From contig NZ_LDJL01000002.1 of NCBI RefSeq assembly GCF_001431405.1, positions 62,001 through 126,000 of the forward strand: a stretch of 64,000 nt of DNA, in the 5' to 3' direction. The stretch is from Pseudoxanthomonas dokdonensis. Lineage in GTDB: Bacteria > Pseudomonadota > Gammaproteobacteria > Xanthomonadales > Xanthomonadaceae. Positions 1-8,659 of the stretch are shown piece after piece. Under the pieces are notes generated by a model, which saw nothing but the letters and a program-made list of their open reading frames with translations, had not been told where the DNA came from and ran no database searches. The translations under genes were made by a program, and so were the position numbers. Positions within the stretch are counted from its first letter, which is position 1. The number at the start of each line of letters is the position of its first letter.

Positions 1-891
1 ATGCAGTCGCTGCTGCTCGGCCAGCACTACGGCGTGGCACTGATCGAACAGAAGCATGTGCTGTTCAACGACCGCGCGCTGGCGGTGCAGGTGCCCTACC
101 GCGACCCCGGCCAGGAAATCGCCTCGCAGACCATCTCGACCGCCCGGCAAAGCGGCTGGATCTGGGACATCGGCCTGCCCAGCCGGCGCGGCATTGGCCA
201 TGTTTATTCCAGCGCCCATTGCGACGACGCCGCGGCCGAGCAGGCGCTGCTGCGCTATCTGCACGAGCACGGCGCGCCGGATGACCTGCCGACACCGCGC
301 AAGCTGTCGTTCCAGCCCGGCTACCGGCAACGCTTCTGGCACCGCAACTGCGTCGCCATCGGCTTGTCGGCCGGTTTCATCGAACCGCTGGAAGCATCGG
401 CGATTGCGCTGGTGGAACTGTCGGCGGCCATGCTCGCCGATCGCCTGCCGGCCGACCGCGCGGAGATGGATCTGCTGGCGCGGCGCTTCAATGACTGCTT
501 CGAGTATCGCTGGCAGCGGGTCATCGAATTCCTCAAGCTGCATTACCTGCTCAGCCGACGCCAGGACAGCGATTTCTGGCGTGAAAATCGCCGGCCGGAG
601 GGCATCCCGCCACGGCTGCAGGAGCAACTGCTGCTGTGGCGTCACCATCCGCCATCGCGACATGACTTCAACCAGGTCGAGGAAGTCTTTCCTTCGGCCA
701 GCTACCAGTACATCCTGTACGGCATGGGATTCATGCCGCAGACCAAGGTCGATGCCTCATCGGCGGCGGTGCGCAAGGCGCAGGACTACTTCCGTGAAGC
801 CGCGGCACTGGCCGCGCGCATGATCCCGGCCCTGCCGGGCAATCGCGCGCTGCTCGAGCACGTGCAACAGCAACGACTACCCAGGATCTGA
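1..891 (+). CDS. Tryptophan-halogenase-family flavoprotein, C-terminal part (cut by window edge)
   Basis: This is the last 296 residues of a flavin-dependent tryptophan-halogenase-family protein. Family members are about 500 residues, so the N-terminal FAD-binding half lies before the window and the ATG at base 1 is probably internal. Residues 53-57 read WIWDI, matching the family's WxWxI(P) signature that separates halogenases from monooxygenases. Residues 121-133 read GLSAGFIEPLEAS, the segment holding the active-site Glu-Ser pair in PrnA-like enzymes; here it is Glu-Ala, so the Ser is replaced. A SapC-family gene starts 3 bases after the stop, so the two are surely co-transcribed. Members of this family next to SapC and TonB-receptor genes are widespread in Xanthomonads and Caulobacters, and their substrates are mostly unknown; free-tryptophan chlorination is not implied. 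Confidence 0.85.
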   Translation: MQSLLLGQHYGVALIEQKHVLFNDRALAVQVPYRDPGQEIASQTISTARQSGWIWDIGLPSRRGIGHVYSSAHCDDAAAEQALLRYLHEHGAPDDLPTPRKLSFQPGYRQRFWHRNCVAIGLSAGFIEPLEASAIALVELSAAMLADRLPADRAEMDLLARRFNDCFEYRWQRVIEFLKLHYLLSRRQDSDFWRENRRPEGIPPRLQEQLLLWRHHPPSRHDFNQVEEVFPSASYQYILYGMGFMPQTKVDASSAAVRKAQDYFREAAALAARMIPALPGNRALLEHVQQQRLPRI

Positions 892-894
892 CCC

Positions 895-1605
895 ATGCCC
901 AACAGCGTTCTGCTCAACAACATCGATCACAAGGATCTGCGCGTGGTGACCCGCCACGGTGCTGGCCTGGGTGATGCGGTGATGTCCTCGATCACCTTTC
1001 CCGGCGAATTCCGCAGCGTGCAGACCCACTACCCGATCGTGTTCGCCAAGCAGGCCGACGGCAGCTTCCAGGCGCTGGCATTGTTCGGCTTCGAGCAGGG
1101 CCAGAACCTGTTCCTGCAGGGCGACCGCTGGGATGCCAGCTACCTGCCGATGGCGGTGGAGCGGCAGCCCTTCATGATCGGCCGCAACGGCGAGGCCCTG
1201 CAGGTGCACGTGGACATCGATCATCCGCGCATCCGCCAGGCCGATGGCGACGGCGAGGCGGTGTTCCGCGAACACGGCGGCACCAGCGAATACCTGGAAC
1301 ACATCAACTCCCTGTTGCTGGCGCTGCACCAGGGCCTGCAGGATTCAAGCGCGTTCGTCGCCAGCCTGCTGCAGCACGATCTGCTGGAATCGTTCGTGCT
1401 GGACGTGCAGCTGGATGACGGTTCCGATCATCGCCTGGCCGGTTTCTACACCATCAATGAAGAAAAGCTGGCGGCGCTGGAAGCGCAGGTGCTGGCCGAG
1501 CTGCATCGCGCCGGTCACCTGCAGGCGATCTACATGGTGATGGCGTCGCTGTCCAACTTCCGCCTGCTGATCGACCGCATGAACCATCGCCGTGCCAGCC
1601 ATTGA
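895..1605 (+). CDS. SapC family protein
   Basis: A 236-residue protein recognised as SapC-like, the family named after the Campylobacter S-layer locus. It lacks a signal peptide and transmembrane segments, so it is probably cytoplasmic. Its order is an N-terminal ITFPGEFRSVQTHYPIVF-type segment (about residues 32-52), a central FMIG motif near residue 97 and a C-terminal helical region. It starts 3 bases after the upstream halogenase-family gene and its stop overlaps the GTG start of the next gene by 14 bases, indicating tight translational coupling. SapC genes in Gammaproteobacteria commonly sit beside TonB receptors, cupin-like proteins and tryptophan-halogenase homologues, as here. The biochemical function is not known; the S-layer name should not be taken as function. 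Confidence 0.85.
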   Translation: MPNSVLLNNIDHKDLRVVTRHGAGLGDAVMSSITFPGEFRSVQTHYPIVFAKQADGSFQALALFGFEQGQNLFLQGDRWDASYLPMAVERQPFMIGRNGEALQVHVDIDHPRIRQADGDGEAVFREHGGTSEYLEHINSLLLALHQGLQDSSAFVASLLQHDLLESFVLDVQLDDGSDHRLAGFYTINEEKLAALEAQVLAELHRAGHLQAIYMVMASLSNFRLLIDRMNHRRASH

Positions 1606-2605
1606 GTCGCCAATAGCGGAAGTCCACGGCGTCGATGCCGCGGCGCTGCCGGACAGCGTGCTGACCTCGCCCACCCCGCTGGTGTTGCGCGGCGTGGTCA
1701 GGCACTGGCCGATCGTGCAGGCTTCGCTGCGCTCGCCCGGCGATGGTGTCGATTACATCCGCCGCTTCGCCCGTGATGCACCGATCGTGGCGATGGTGGC
1801 CAAGCCCGGGACCGGCGGCCGCTTCTTCTACAACGAAGATCTCAGCGGCTTCAATTTCCACATGGAAAAGCCGAAGCTGGTGGCGGTGCTGGAAGCGATG
1901 CTGCGGCATCTGCACGACGCCAATCCGCCAACCATCTACATGGGCTCGACCACGGTCGATACCTACCTGCCCGGACTGCGCGCCGAGAACGATGTCGTCC
2001 TCGGCCAGCGGGATCCACTTTTCAGTGTCTGGATCGGCAACCGCACCCGCATCGCCGCGCATCAGGACGTGCCGGACAACCTGGCCTGCGTCGCCGCCGG
2101 TCGCCGCCGCTTCACCCTGTTCCCGCCACAGCAGCTGGAAAACCTCTACATCGGGCCGCTCGACTTCACCCCGGCCGGACAGGCGATCAGCCTGGTCGAT
2201 TTCCATGATCCCGATTACGACCGTTTCCCGCGCTTTGCCGAGGCGCTCAAGCACGCCCAGATGGCCGAACTGGAACCGGGCGACGCCATCTTCATTCCCA
2301 GCCTGTGGTGGCACCACATCGAAGCGCTGGAAGGTTTCAACGTGCTGCTCAACTACTGGTGGCGGCAGACGCCGGCGCACATGGATTCGCCGATGAACGC
2401 GCTGATGCTGGCGATCATGAGCGTGCGTGACCTGCCAGCGGAACAACGCGCGGCCTGGCAGGACATGTTCCGCCACTACGTGTTCGAAGCCGGCGACGAC
2501 ACCGCCGCGCATATCCCCGACGCCGCCCGCCGCGTGCTCGGCCCCATCGATGCCGATGCCGCCCGCAGCCTGCGCCTGCGCCTGCTGCAACGCCTCAACC
2601 GCTGA
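1592..2605 (+). CDS. Cupin-like (JmjC-type) domain protein
   Basis: A 337-residue protein of the cupin-like / JmjC-related Fe(II)-oxygenase fold. The start is a GTG inside the end of the SapC gene (14-base overlap); reading begins MPAIESPIAEV. Around residues 149-155 (AAHQDVPDN) there is an HxD pair of the type that binds iron, and a later His-containing segment (LWWHHIEALEG, about residues 235-245) would supply the distal ligand. The N-terminal LVLRGVVRHWP stretch is typical of this family, as is the late FNVLLNYWW strand. Relatives act as 2-oxoglutarate-dependent hydroxylases of proteins or small molecules, but the substrate here is unknown. It is sandwiched between two halogenase-family genes, so it probably works in the same pathway. 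Confidence 0.8.
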   Translation: MPAIESPIAEVHGVDAAALPDSVLTSPTPLVLRGVVRHWPIVQASLRSPGDGVDYIRRFARDAPIVAMVAKPGTGGRFFYNEDLSGFNFHMEKPKLVAVLEAMLRHLHDANPPTIYMGSTTVDTYLPGLRAENDVVLGQRDPLFSVWIGNRTRIAAHQDVPDNLACVAAGRRRFTLFPPQQLENLYIGPLDFTPAGQAISLVDFHDPDYDRFPRFAEALKHAQMAELEPGDAIFIPSLWWHHIEALEGFNVLLNYWWRQTPAHMDSPMNALMLAIMSVRDLPAEQRAAWQDMFRHYVFEAGDDTAAHIPDAARRVLGPIDADAARSLRLRLLQRLNR

Positions 2606-2628
2606 TCCACCGAACGAGATCTACCGCC

Positions 2629-4143
2629 ATGCCCGAGACCACCGACAGCAACGCTTGCAACCGCCCGATCCGACGCGTGGTCATCGCCGGTGGCGGTACC
2701 GCCGGCTGGATGGCGGCGGCGGCGCTGTCGCGCACGCTGGGCAAGGTACTGGACATCAAACTGATCGAATCCGACGAGATTTCCACCGTCGGCGTCGGCG
2801 AAGCGACGATTCCGACCCTGGTGACGTTCCATCGCCTGCTCGACATCAACGAGCAGGAATTCATGGCCGCCACCCAGGCCACGTTCAAGCTCGGCATCAG
2901 CTTCGAGAACTGGCGCGACGTCGGCCAGGACTACATCCATTCGTTCGGCATCACCGGCAAGGATCACTGGAGCGCCGGCTTCCAGCATTTCTGGCTGAAA
3001 GGCCGCGAGCGCCAACTGGCCAGTGACTACGGCGACTATTGCCTGGAGCTCAAGGCCTCGCAGCAGAACCGCTTCGCCCACCTGCCCAAGGGCGGCATGA
3101 ACTATGCGTTCCACATGGACGCCGGCCTGTATGCGCGCTACCTGCGCCGTTTCAGCGAGGGCTTCGGCGCGCAGCGCATCGAAGGCAAGATTGTCGAGGT
3201 ATGCAAGGACGACGCCAGCGGCCACATCCGCTCGCTGATGATGGACTCGGGCGAGGAGATCGAAGGCGATCTGTTCATCGACTGCACCGGCTTCCGCGGC
3301 CTGTTGATCGGGCAGACACTGGGTGCCCACTACCAGGACTGGTCGCAATGGCTGCATTGCGACAGCGCGATCGCGTTGCAGACCCGCTCGGTCGGCGAGG
3401 CGATACCGTTGACCCGTTCGATTGCACGCGAAGCCGGCTGGCAGTGGCGGATCCCGCTGCAACACCGGGTCGGCAACGGCATCGTCTTCAGCAGCCAGCA
3501 TTGGGACGACGAACAGGCCCTACGGACCCTGCGCGACAACATCGAAGGCGAGGTGCTGACCGAGCCACGGGTGATCCGCTTCAAGCCCGGCCAGCGCAGC
3601 GAGACCTGGATTGGCAACTGTGTCGCGCTGGGCCTGTCCAGCGGCTTCCTGGAGCCGATTGAATCGACCAGCATCCACCTCATCCAGCGCGGCATCGTGC
3701 GCCTGCTGCAGATGTTCCCGGCCAGCGGCATCAGCCCGGCCGACGTGGCCGAATACAACCAGCAGACCCGCAACGAAATCGAACACATCCGCGATTTCAT
3801 CATCCTGCATTACCACGTCACCCAGCGCCGCGACAGCGCGTTCTGGCGCGGCTGCCGCGAGATGGAGATTCCAGCATCGCTGCAACACCGCATCGATCTG
3901 TTCCGGCAGACCGGTCGCGTGTTCCGGGTGCCGAATGAACTGTTCGCGGAAAATTCCTGGGTCCAGGTCATGCTCGGCCAGGGCCTGGTGCCGGAGCAGC
4001 GGCATCCGGTCGCCGACCTGATGGACGACGGCGAGCTGGCCCGCTTCCTCGACGGCATCCGCGACCGGGTCAACAAGACCGTCGCGCAGCTGCCAGCGCA
4101 CCAGACTTACGTGCAGACCTACTGCCCCGGCGAGCGCATCTAA
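2629..4143 (+). CDS. Flavin-dependent tryptophan-halogenase-family protein
   Basis: A complete 504-residue member of the tryptophan halogenase family. The FAD-binding GGGTAGW motif is at residues 21-27 and a second flavin-contact motif, VGVGEATIP, at 54-62. Lys87, in ATFKLGISFENW, lines up with the catalytic lysine of PrnA (K79), which handles HOCl. The diagnostic WQWRIP is at 271-276, and GLSSGFLEPIESTS (335-348) carries the Glu-Ser pair. All hallmark residues are therefore present. It lies 23 bases after the cupin-like gene and is the last gene of the cluster; the next gene is convergent. Substrate is not predictable. Homologues near SapC genes have been suggested to act on larger or indolic substrates, but that is inference. 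Confidence 0.88.
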   Translation: MPETTDSNACNRPIRRVVIAGGGTAGWMAAAALSRTLGKVLDIKLIESDEISTVGVGEATIPTLVTFHRLLDINEQEFMAATQATFKLGISFENWRDVGQDYIHSFGITGKDHWSAGFQHFWLKGRERQLASDYGDYCLELKASQQNRFAHLPKGGMNYAFHMDAGLYARYLRRFSEGFGAQRIEGKIVEVCKDDASGHIRSLMMDSGEEIEGDLFIDCTGFRGLLIGQTLGAHYQDWSQWLHCDSAIALQTRSVGEAIPLTRSIAREAGWQWRIPLQHRVGNGIVFSSQHWDDEQALRTLRDNIEGEVLTEPRVIRFKPGQRSETWIGNCVALGLSSGFLEPIESTSIHLIQRGIVRLLQMFPASGISPADVAEYNQQTRNEIEHIRDFIILHYHVTQRRDSAFWRGCREMEIPASLQHRIDLFRQTGRVFRVPNELFAENSWVQVMLGQGLVPEQRHPVADLMDDGELARFLDGIRDRVNKTVAQLPAHQTYVQTYCPGERI

Positions 4144-4183
4144 TCCGGCGTGGCCGACGCACTGGCCGGCACCACGCACGGCG

Positions 4184-4618
4184 CTAGGGCGCGTCCGCGG
4201 GCGCGGTACCGGCTGGCCTCGCACAGCCAGCAATCGCCTGGCCATCGTCGAAGGCAAGCTTGCCGGTGTATGGGAAATCGGCGCCGGACATGCTGTCCTG
4301 GCATGGCCTGGGGGTGATCCGCAGCATCACCCGACCGCTGGCATCGTGCGCGTTGACCAGGCGCCCGTCGGGCAGCAACTGGTTTTCGTCCACGCTCAGC
4401 GAGCGCTCGCCATCCAGCCCGCGCAACAACACCCGCCCGCCTTCCACGCTGCCCTGCCAGAACGGCTCATTGGTCGACAGCACGAAGTTGGCCGGCAGAT
4501 CCGCGCCGGCCGTGTAAAGCGGCGCTGGCGGGTCGCTGGCGATGCGGTGTGGTGCCGCGGCGCACGCCGTCAAGCCGAGCAGCAAGATCGTGACGACAAT
4601 GGATTGGCGCATGATCAT
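4184..4618 (-). CDS. Small lipoprotein with a COG3650-like domain
   Basis: A 144-residue predicted lipoprotein. The chosen ATG at 4618 follows a GGAGG at 4623-4627; a second ATG at 4612 is also possible. The N-terminus is a hydrophobic signal ending in the lipobox LTAC (Cys near residue 18). The mature part contains NEPFW followed by a GRVLLRGL strand, resembling the COG3650-type membrane-anchored domain that begins with an EPFW motif. It ends with a Cys pair (PCQDSM... AGCARP). It is convergent with the halogenase gene and separated by 76 bases from the export operon that lies upstream of it on the same strand. Function is unknown; an envelope role is likely. Confidence 0.6.
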   Translation of the reverse strand: MIMRQSIVVTILLLGLTACAAAPHRIASDPPAPLYTAGADLPANFVLSTNEPFWQGSVEGGRVLLRGLDGERSLSVDENQLLPDGRLVNAHDASGRVMLRITPRPCQDSMSGADFPYTGKLAFDDGQAIAGCARPAGTAPADAP

Positions 4619-4693
4619 GTTTCCTCCAGGCAATCCAGATGGCTGACGAGTATCACCAGCGCTCACCATCGCAGCGTGAACGCGTTGACATCC

Positions 4694-6148
4694 TCAGCGC
4701 GTAGCAGAAACATCCGCGGTGGCTATCGGCGCTGTCGTGGCCAGATCGAAATCACCGCCCAATGCCAGATGCAGACCCACGCGCCGGCTCAATCGTTCGC
4801 GCTGTACCTGCAGCAACACCACCTGCGCGGCGTACACGGCCAGTCCGCTCTGGGCCACGGCACGCATATCGATCTTGCCAACGCCGAATGCGCTCTGTTG
4901 CAGTTCCAGCGTGCGCTGGTTGTCTACCAAGGCGGCCCGCAGGATCCGTTCGCGTTCGGCCAGTACCTGCTCGGCGTCCAGCGCGTCTTCAACTTCCTGC
5001 ACCGCCTGCAACGCCAGTCGCGCATAGTCGGCCAGTGCCTGCTCCTGCTCGGCATTGCGCAACTGTACCTGTGCCGACAGCGTGCCGCCGAGGAAGATCG
5101 GCGCGACCAGACTGCCGCCGGCACTCTCGATGCTGCGATCGCGGCCATTCTCCAGACCATTCAGATCGTCGGCGATACGACCGGCGTTGGCGCCCAGGGT
5201 CAGACCTGGCAGGCGCGCGGCCTTGGCTTCGCCAACCCGGTTGAATGCCGCCGCTACCCGGTGTTCGGCTGCAATCAGGTCCGGGCGCCGCTCCAATACC
5301 TGCGCCGGTATACCCGCGGGTACCGGGTCGGGCATGGTCGGTAGCGCGCCGGCTTCCAGCTCAGCGCGGGGGAATCGCCCTAACAGCACTTCCAGCGCCC
5401 GTGATGCCTGCCGATGGGCCAGGTCAATCTGCTGCACCGAGTCCTGGTACAGGGCCAGATTCGCTCTCGCCAGCGTCACGTCCTGCTCGCTGCCGGCGCC
5501 CACCTTCCAGCGTTGTTGGCTCAGCGTCACCAGCTGTTGGCCGCTATCGGCCATCGCCATTGCGATCTCGCGCTGCTGCGCGGTTTCGGCGACTAGGAAC
5601 CAAGCGCGTGCCGTGGCCGCGGCAATCGATTGGCGGGCGAAGCGATAGTCGGCGCTGCTCGCATCCCGGCTGGCGACGGCGGCGTTGCGCGCATAGCGCA
5701 AGCGGCCCCACAAATCGATCTCCCACCAGACTTTCAAGACCGCGCCGCTGACCACCGCGACCAGATCGTCAATCGGCTTGCTGCTGGCACGTGCCAGTAC
5801 TCCAATCGCCGGATACAACTGGCCTTGGGCAACATCAACCGCGGCATCGGCCTGTTGCACCCTGGTCGCGGCGATCCGCAGATCAGTGTTGTGGGCAATC
5901 GCTTCGGCGACCAGCGCATCAAGGCGCCGGTCGCCGAAGCTGGCGATCCAGGCGTCACTGACCTCGCCGGTGGCCGCAACGCTGGCCCACTGCGCCGGCG
6001 GCTGCGCGCCGCCGAGCGCCTGTGCCTGGATCTGCTGGTGATCCGGTGGCGACAGCGTCGCACAGCCACCGGCCAGCCACAGCCAAGCCAGCGCCAAGCC
6101 CAGCGAATGCTGCGAGGGTGCCACTGCTGGAGTGCCGGAGCGCGCCAT
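4694..6148 (-). CDS. Outer-membrane efflux channel (NodT/OprM-type factor)
   Basis: A 484-residue outer-membrane factor of tripartite export pumps. I chose the ATG at 6148 because it is preceded by a GAGGCGGTG stretch and starts just after the stop of the membrane-fusion gene; a longer frame runs 9 codons further. The signal ends in a lipoprotein-like LAGGC (about residue 30). The rest shows the two internally repeated helical OEP regions typical of TolC/OprM, including RRPDLIAAEHRVAAA near the repeat boundary and a long helix rich in Ala, Gln and Arg near the end. It is the last gene of a three-gene minus-strand operon with a DUF3302 protein and a YibH-type membrane-fusion protein. No RND or ABC pump is present, so the inner-membrane partner is unclear. 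Confidence 0.88.
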   Translation of the reverse strand: MARSGTPAVAPSQHSLGLALAWLWLAGGCATLSPPDHQQIQAQALGGAQPPAQWASVAATGEVSDAWIASFGDRRLDALVAEAIAHNTDLRIAATRVQQADAAVDVAQGQLYPAIGVLARASSKPIDDLVAVVSGAVLKVWWEIDLWGRLRYARNAAVASRDASSADYRFARQSIAAATARAWFLVAETAQQREIAMAMADSGQQLVTLSQQRWKVGAGSEQDVTLARANLALYQDSVQQIDLAHRQASRALEVLLGRFPRAELEAGALPTMPDPVPAGIPAQVLERRPDLIAAEHRVAAAFNRVGEAKAARLPGLTLGANAGRIADDLNGLENGRDRSIESAGGSLVAPIFLGGTLSAQVQLRNAEQEQALADYARLALQAVQEVEDALDAEQVLAERERILRAALVDNQRTLELQQSAFGVGKIDMRAVAQSGLAVYAAQVVLLQVQRERLSRRVGLHLALGGDFDLATTAPIATADVSATR

Positions 6149-6155
6149 CACCGCC

Positions 6156-7337
6156 TCAATGCAGCTTGAGCACAAGCCAGTCGAGCTTGGTGCCGACCCG
6201 CAGGATGACCCTGCGCACCATGTGCAGGATGGTGCCGTGATTGGTGTAGATCGCCCCCTGCCCCTGCGCGCCCATCGGAATGAACTGGTCGCTGTCCTTG
6301 CCGACCGGACGCAGGCGCACCGCGAAACGTCCTTCCGCTATCGGCGTGGCGCCCAATTCGGGCAAACGTCCACCAATGGGCAACTGTCCGGTGCCGGATG
6401 ACCACACGATCGAATCGACCTTGCACTTGATGATGCGATTGGGATGCGTACGCAGGGCGATCTCGGCCTCGTTGCCAGGCTCGATGTTGGCCAGCTCGTT
6501 CTGGCTGAACATCGCCAGCACCCACTGCTCGTTCTCGACGAAACTCATCGCCGGAGCCAACGGCACCGCCACCGCGTACGAACCTTTGCGCAGCTGCAGG
6601 TTGACCACGGTGCCATCGGCCGGCGCATGGACCACTGTCTGCTGCAGCCGCCAGCGCGCTTCTGCGATCTGCGCCTGCAACTGGACCAGCGCCGCGCGCG
6701 CCTGCGCGACTTCGGACAGGTCGCCCTCCTCGGTCAGCGCCGACAACTTCTGTTCAACCTGCGCGCCCGCCGCGGAAATCGACGCCAGATCCGATTGCAG
6801 GTTCTCGACTTCGGTTTGGGCCTGTTCGAAATCGAATCGGGAGCCGGCACCGGTCGCGGCCAGTTCGCGGGTCTGCTCAAGCCGCTTGCGTGCCAGTTTC
6901 AACTTGCTGGCGACGGTCGCACGCTGCGAACGCGCACCGCCCAGTTGCTGGTCCAGTTCGCGCTGGTAGGCATGCGCACTGGCCAGTTTGGCCTCCAGTT
7001 CCGGCAGCTTGGCTTCCAGTGCCAGCGCCTGTTGCCGGTACGGCGTCGGGTCGATCCGGAACAGCACGTCACCTTTCCTGACCGGTCGGTTGGCCTCGAC
7101 CGGGACTTCAATCACCCGGCCGGCAACGTTGGGTACGATCTGCACCACGTAGTTGGTCACCCTTACATCCGACGACGACGGCGCGACCACGTTCAGCATC
7201 AGGATCATCGCCACCATGCTGATGATCGGCAGCGTGATCACGATGACTTGGCTCACGATGTTCCAAGGCAGCCACTTGAGCTTGAAGAACACCAGCCAGA
7301 CGAAGAACGAATATATCAACAGCAGCAGGATTTCCAT
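6156..7337 (-). CDS. HlyD/YibH-type membrane-fusion protein
   Basis: A 393-residue periplasmic adaptor. Two hydrophobic segments lie at the N-terminus (about residues 3-22 and 27-50). A biotinyl-lipoyl-like half-motif follows (PNVAGRVIEVPVEANRPVRKGDVLF, about 69-93), then a long alpha-hairpin coiled coil (about 105-215), then the second lipoyl half (VVHAPADGTVVNLQLRKG) and a beta-barrel region. Two N-terminal membrane segments followed by a DUF3302 partner are the layout of the E. coli YibH/YiaV pairs. Its ATG overlaps the DUF3302 stop by one base (TGATG), and the outer-membrane factor starts 7 bases after its own stop, so the three are co-translated. Transported substrate is unknown; related EmrA-like pumps export hydrophobic or aromatic compounds. 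Confidence 0.85.
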   Translation of the reverse strand: MEILLLLIYSFFVWLVFFKLKWLPWNIVSQVIVITLPIISMVAMILMLNVVAPSSSDVRVTNYVVQIVPNVAGRVIEVPVEANRPVRKGDVLFRIDPTPYRQQALALEAKLPELEAKLASAHAYQRELDQQLGGARSQRATVASKLKLARKRLEQTRELAATGAGSRFDFEQAQTEVENLQSDLASISAAGAQVEQKLSALTEEGDLSEVAQARAALVQLQAQIAEARWRLQQTVVHAPADGTVVNLQLRKGSYAVAVPLAPAMSFVENEQWVLAMFSQNELANIEPGNEAEIALRTHPNRIIKCKVDSIVWSSGTGQLPIGGRLPELGATPIAEGRFAVRLRPVGKDSDQFIPMGAQGQGAIYTNHGTILHMVRRVILRVGTKLDWLVLKLH

Positions 7338-7972
7338 CAGGCATCGCCTCCGACAGGCCCGCGCTGGCTGGCCAGCTGCGACTCAAGCGCCTGCAAGCGC
7401 AGGCGCAGCCGTTGCATCTCGGCTGCGGTATCGATCGCGCTGGCATTGGTGGCCAGCGCCACCGGCGCGGTTGCCGGTGGCGCTGCATCGGTAACCGTCA
7501 ACGAGTCATCCGCAGGGTGTTCGGGTTCGACCTCGTCGGTTCCGTAGGCGAGCTTGTACAACACCGGCTTGCTGTAGGCCCACAGGAACGCGAACGGCCA
7601 TAGCAGGCCGCCAAAGAACAGCGACATGATGCATAGCGCTTGGATGGCCTTGGCCTGCGGATGGCGCCGCTTCTCGGCGATCTTCTCCGGCATGATGTGC
7701 AGCAGCCAGAACGCGACAATCAACGCAGTCGGCGCGATGAACAACGCAATCCAGGAAATGACGTTGGCGATCGCGTCGGCGGTTTCACCACTGAACAACG
7801 ATGCCTGCGCCGGCAGCGGCGCCACCGCCGCAATCAAGGCGCTGCTGGAGGCCACTGCCAGCAAAATCGCACGTCGATACCTCATGGAGCGGCCCATCTG
7901 CTCAACTATTACCGGCCATCGACGCCTCTCCGCGTCGCTTGCAGTTTCGCCGGACATCTTCGGAGAACGCAT
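7337..7972 (-). CDS. DUF3302-domain inner-membrane protein (YiaW/YibI-like)
   Basis: A 211-residue protein of the DUF3302 family, the usual partner of YibH-type adaptors. The ATG at 7972 is chosen because AAGGGGG lies five bases ahead of it; internal ATGs at 7897 and 7885 are alternatives that would give a more usual signal-like start (MRYRRAILLAVASSS). A signal-like hydrophobic stretch lies at about residues 30-55, two membrane helices (ANVISWIALFIAPTALIVAFWLL and IQALCIMSLFFGGLLWPFAFLWAY) follow, and the C-terminus has a short coiled coil (MQRLRLRLQALESQL). It is the first gene of the export operon. Family function is not established. Confidence 0.75.
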   Translation of the reverse strand: MRSPKMSGETASDAERRRWPVIVEQMGRSMRYRRAILLAVASSSALIAAVAPLPAQASLFSGETADAIANVISWIALFIAPTALIVAFWLLHIMPEKIAEKRRHPQAKAIQALCIMSLFFGGLLWPFAFLWAYSKPVLYKLAYGTDEVEPEHPADDSLTVTDAAPPATAPVALATNASAIDTAAEMQRLRLRLQALESQLASQRGPVGGDA

Positions 7973-8659
7973 ATCGCCCCCTTGCCAACGACCTCGATTC
8001 ACGGAGTGGACTTCGCACCCAGGCGCGACGTCGCTTCAGTTCGCTCGACTGTTCCAGTTCGTCCCGCCGCTGTCACATTTGCCAGCGAAGTAAATACCCT
8101 TTGCCGTTAACTTTTGTTACGTATTTGTTAAATTCCGTGCTTCAGCTTGTGTCGTGCCGTCGCGCCAATACAGCACCAACGCAGCTCTTTTGTGTTGACT
8201 CATAACGCATCATCCGCCGGCCAGCGGACAGCGATTGCCGCTGACCGAAGAGCAGCTACCAACAGCCGCAGCGTCCTTGACGACGACAGCGTGCCGACTA
8301 TCGACCAAGAATTCGAAACGGAGGGAGATGTAACAGGATGGTGGAGCGCGAAGAGTTCGAGCCTTCAGTAAAGAGATGGAACGCCACGCAAATTGTGCCT
8401 TTTCAACAAGCAGCCAGGGTCCCGGATTTCTCGGGTCGATTGCTTGGAACCGCGATAGCGGTGCACCAGTTTTCTATCTTTCCGACTCTGGCGCAGGGTG
8501 AGATGTGTCCATATAACCAGCACGGGGCCTTCGTTGGTCCGCTTATACCTCCGTTTGTTAGTCGCATCCGGGGATAACAGGCCATGCGTTACGCTATGGA
8601 TACGTCGTATCACCAGACCCCTCTATTGATAGTTGGACCTCTACCTCAAGGAGTACGGG
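7973..8659. other. Gene-free stretch at left edge of the accessory pocket
   Basis: About 690 bases with no convincing gene. Bases 8100-8140 are AT-rich and lie upstream of the minus-strand export operon, so its promoter is probably here. Short open frames in this stretch have no family features and are not called. The stretch contains a diverged tRNA-Lys 3'-like fragment at 8339-8366 and a GTTAGTC heptamer at 8557-8563. Base composition is visibly lower in GC than the flanking core genes, consistent with acquired or decaying DNA. Confidence 0.5.
8339..8366 (-). pseudogene. Diverged tRNA-Lys 3'-end-like fragment
   Basis: Read on the minus strand this 28-base stretch ends in CCA and has the shape of a tRNA 3' end: seven acceptor bases, a T-arm stem GAAGG/CTCTTC-like and a seven-base T loop with TCGA. 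It matches the 3' end of the intact tRNA-Lys at 22 of 28 positions by eye, without gaps. It may be an old attachment-site copy, but the match could be the general similarity shared by all tRNA 3' halves. Confidence 0.35.

Noticed and set aside
8338-8577. 79-residue frame starting MVEREEFEPS
   Set aside because: Its start reads through the tRNA-like fragment (the FEP phrase is a known artefact of translating T-arms) and the rest has no family or ribosome site at proper distance.
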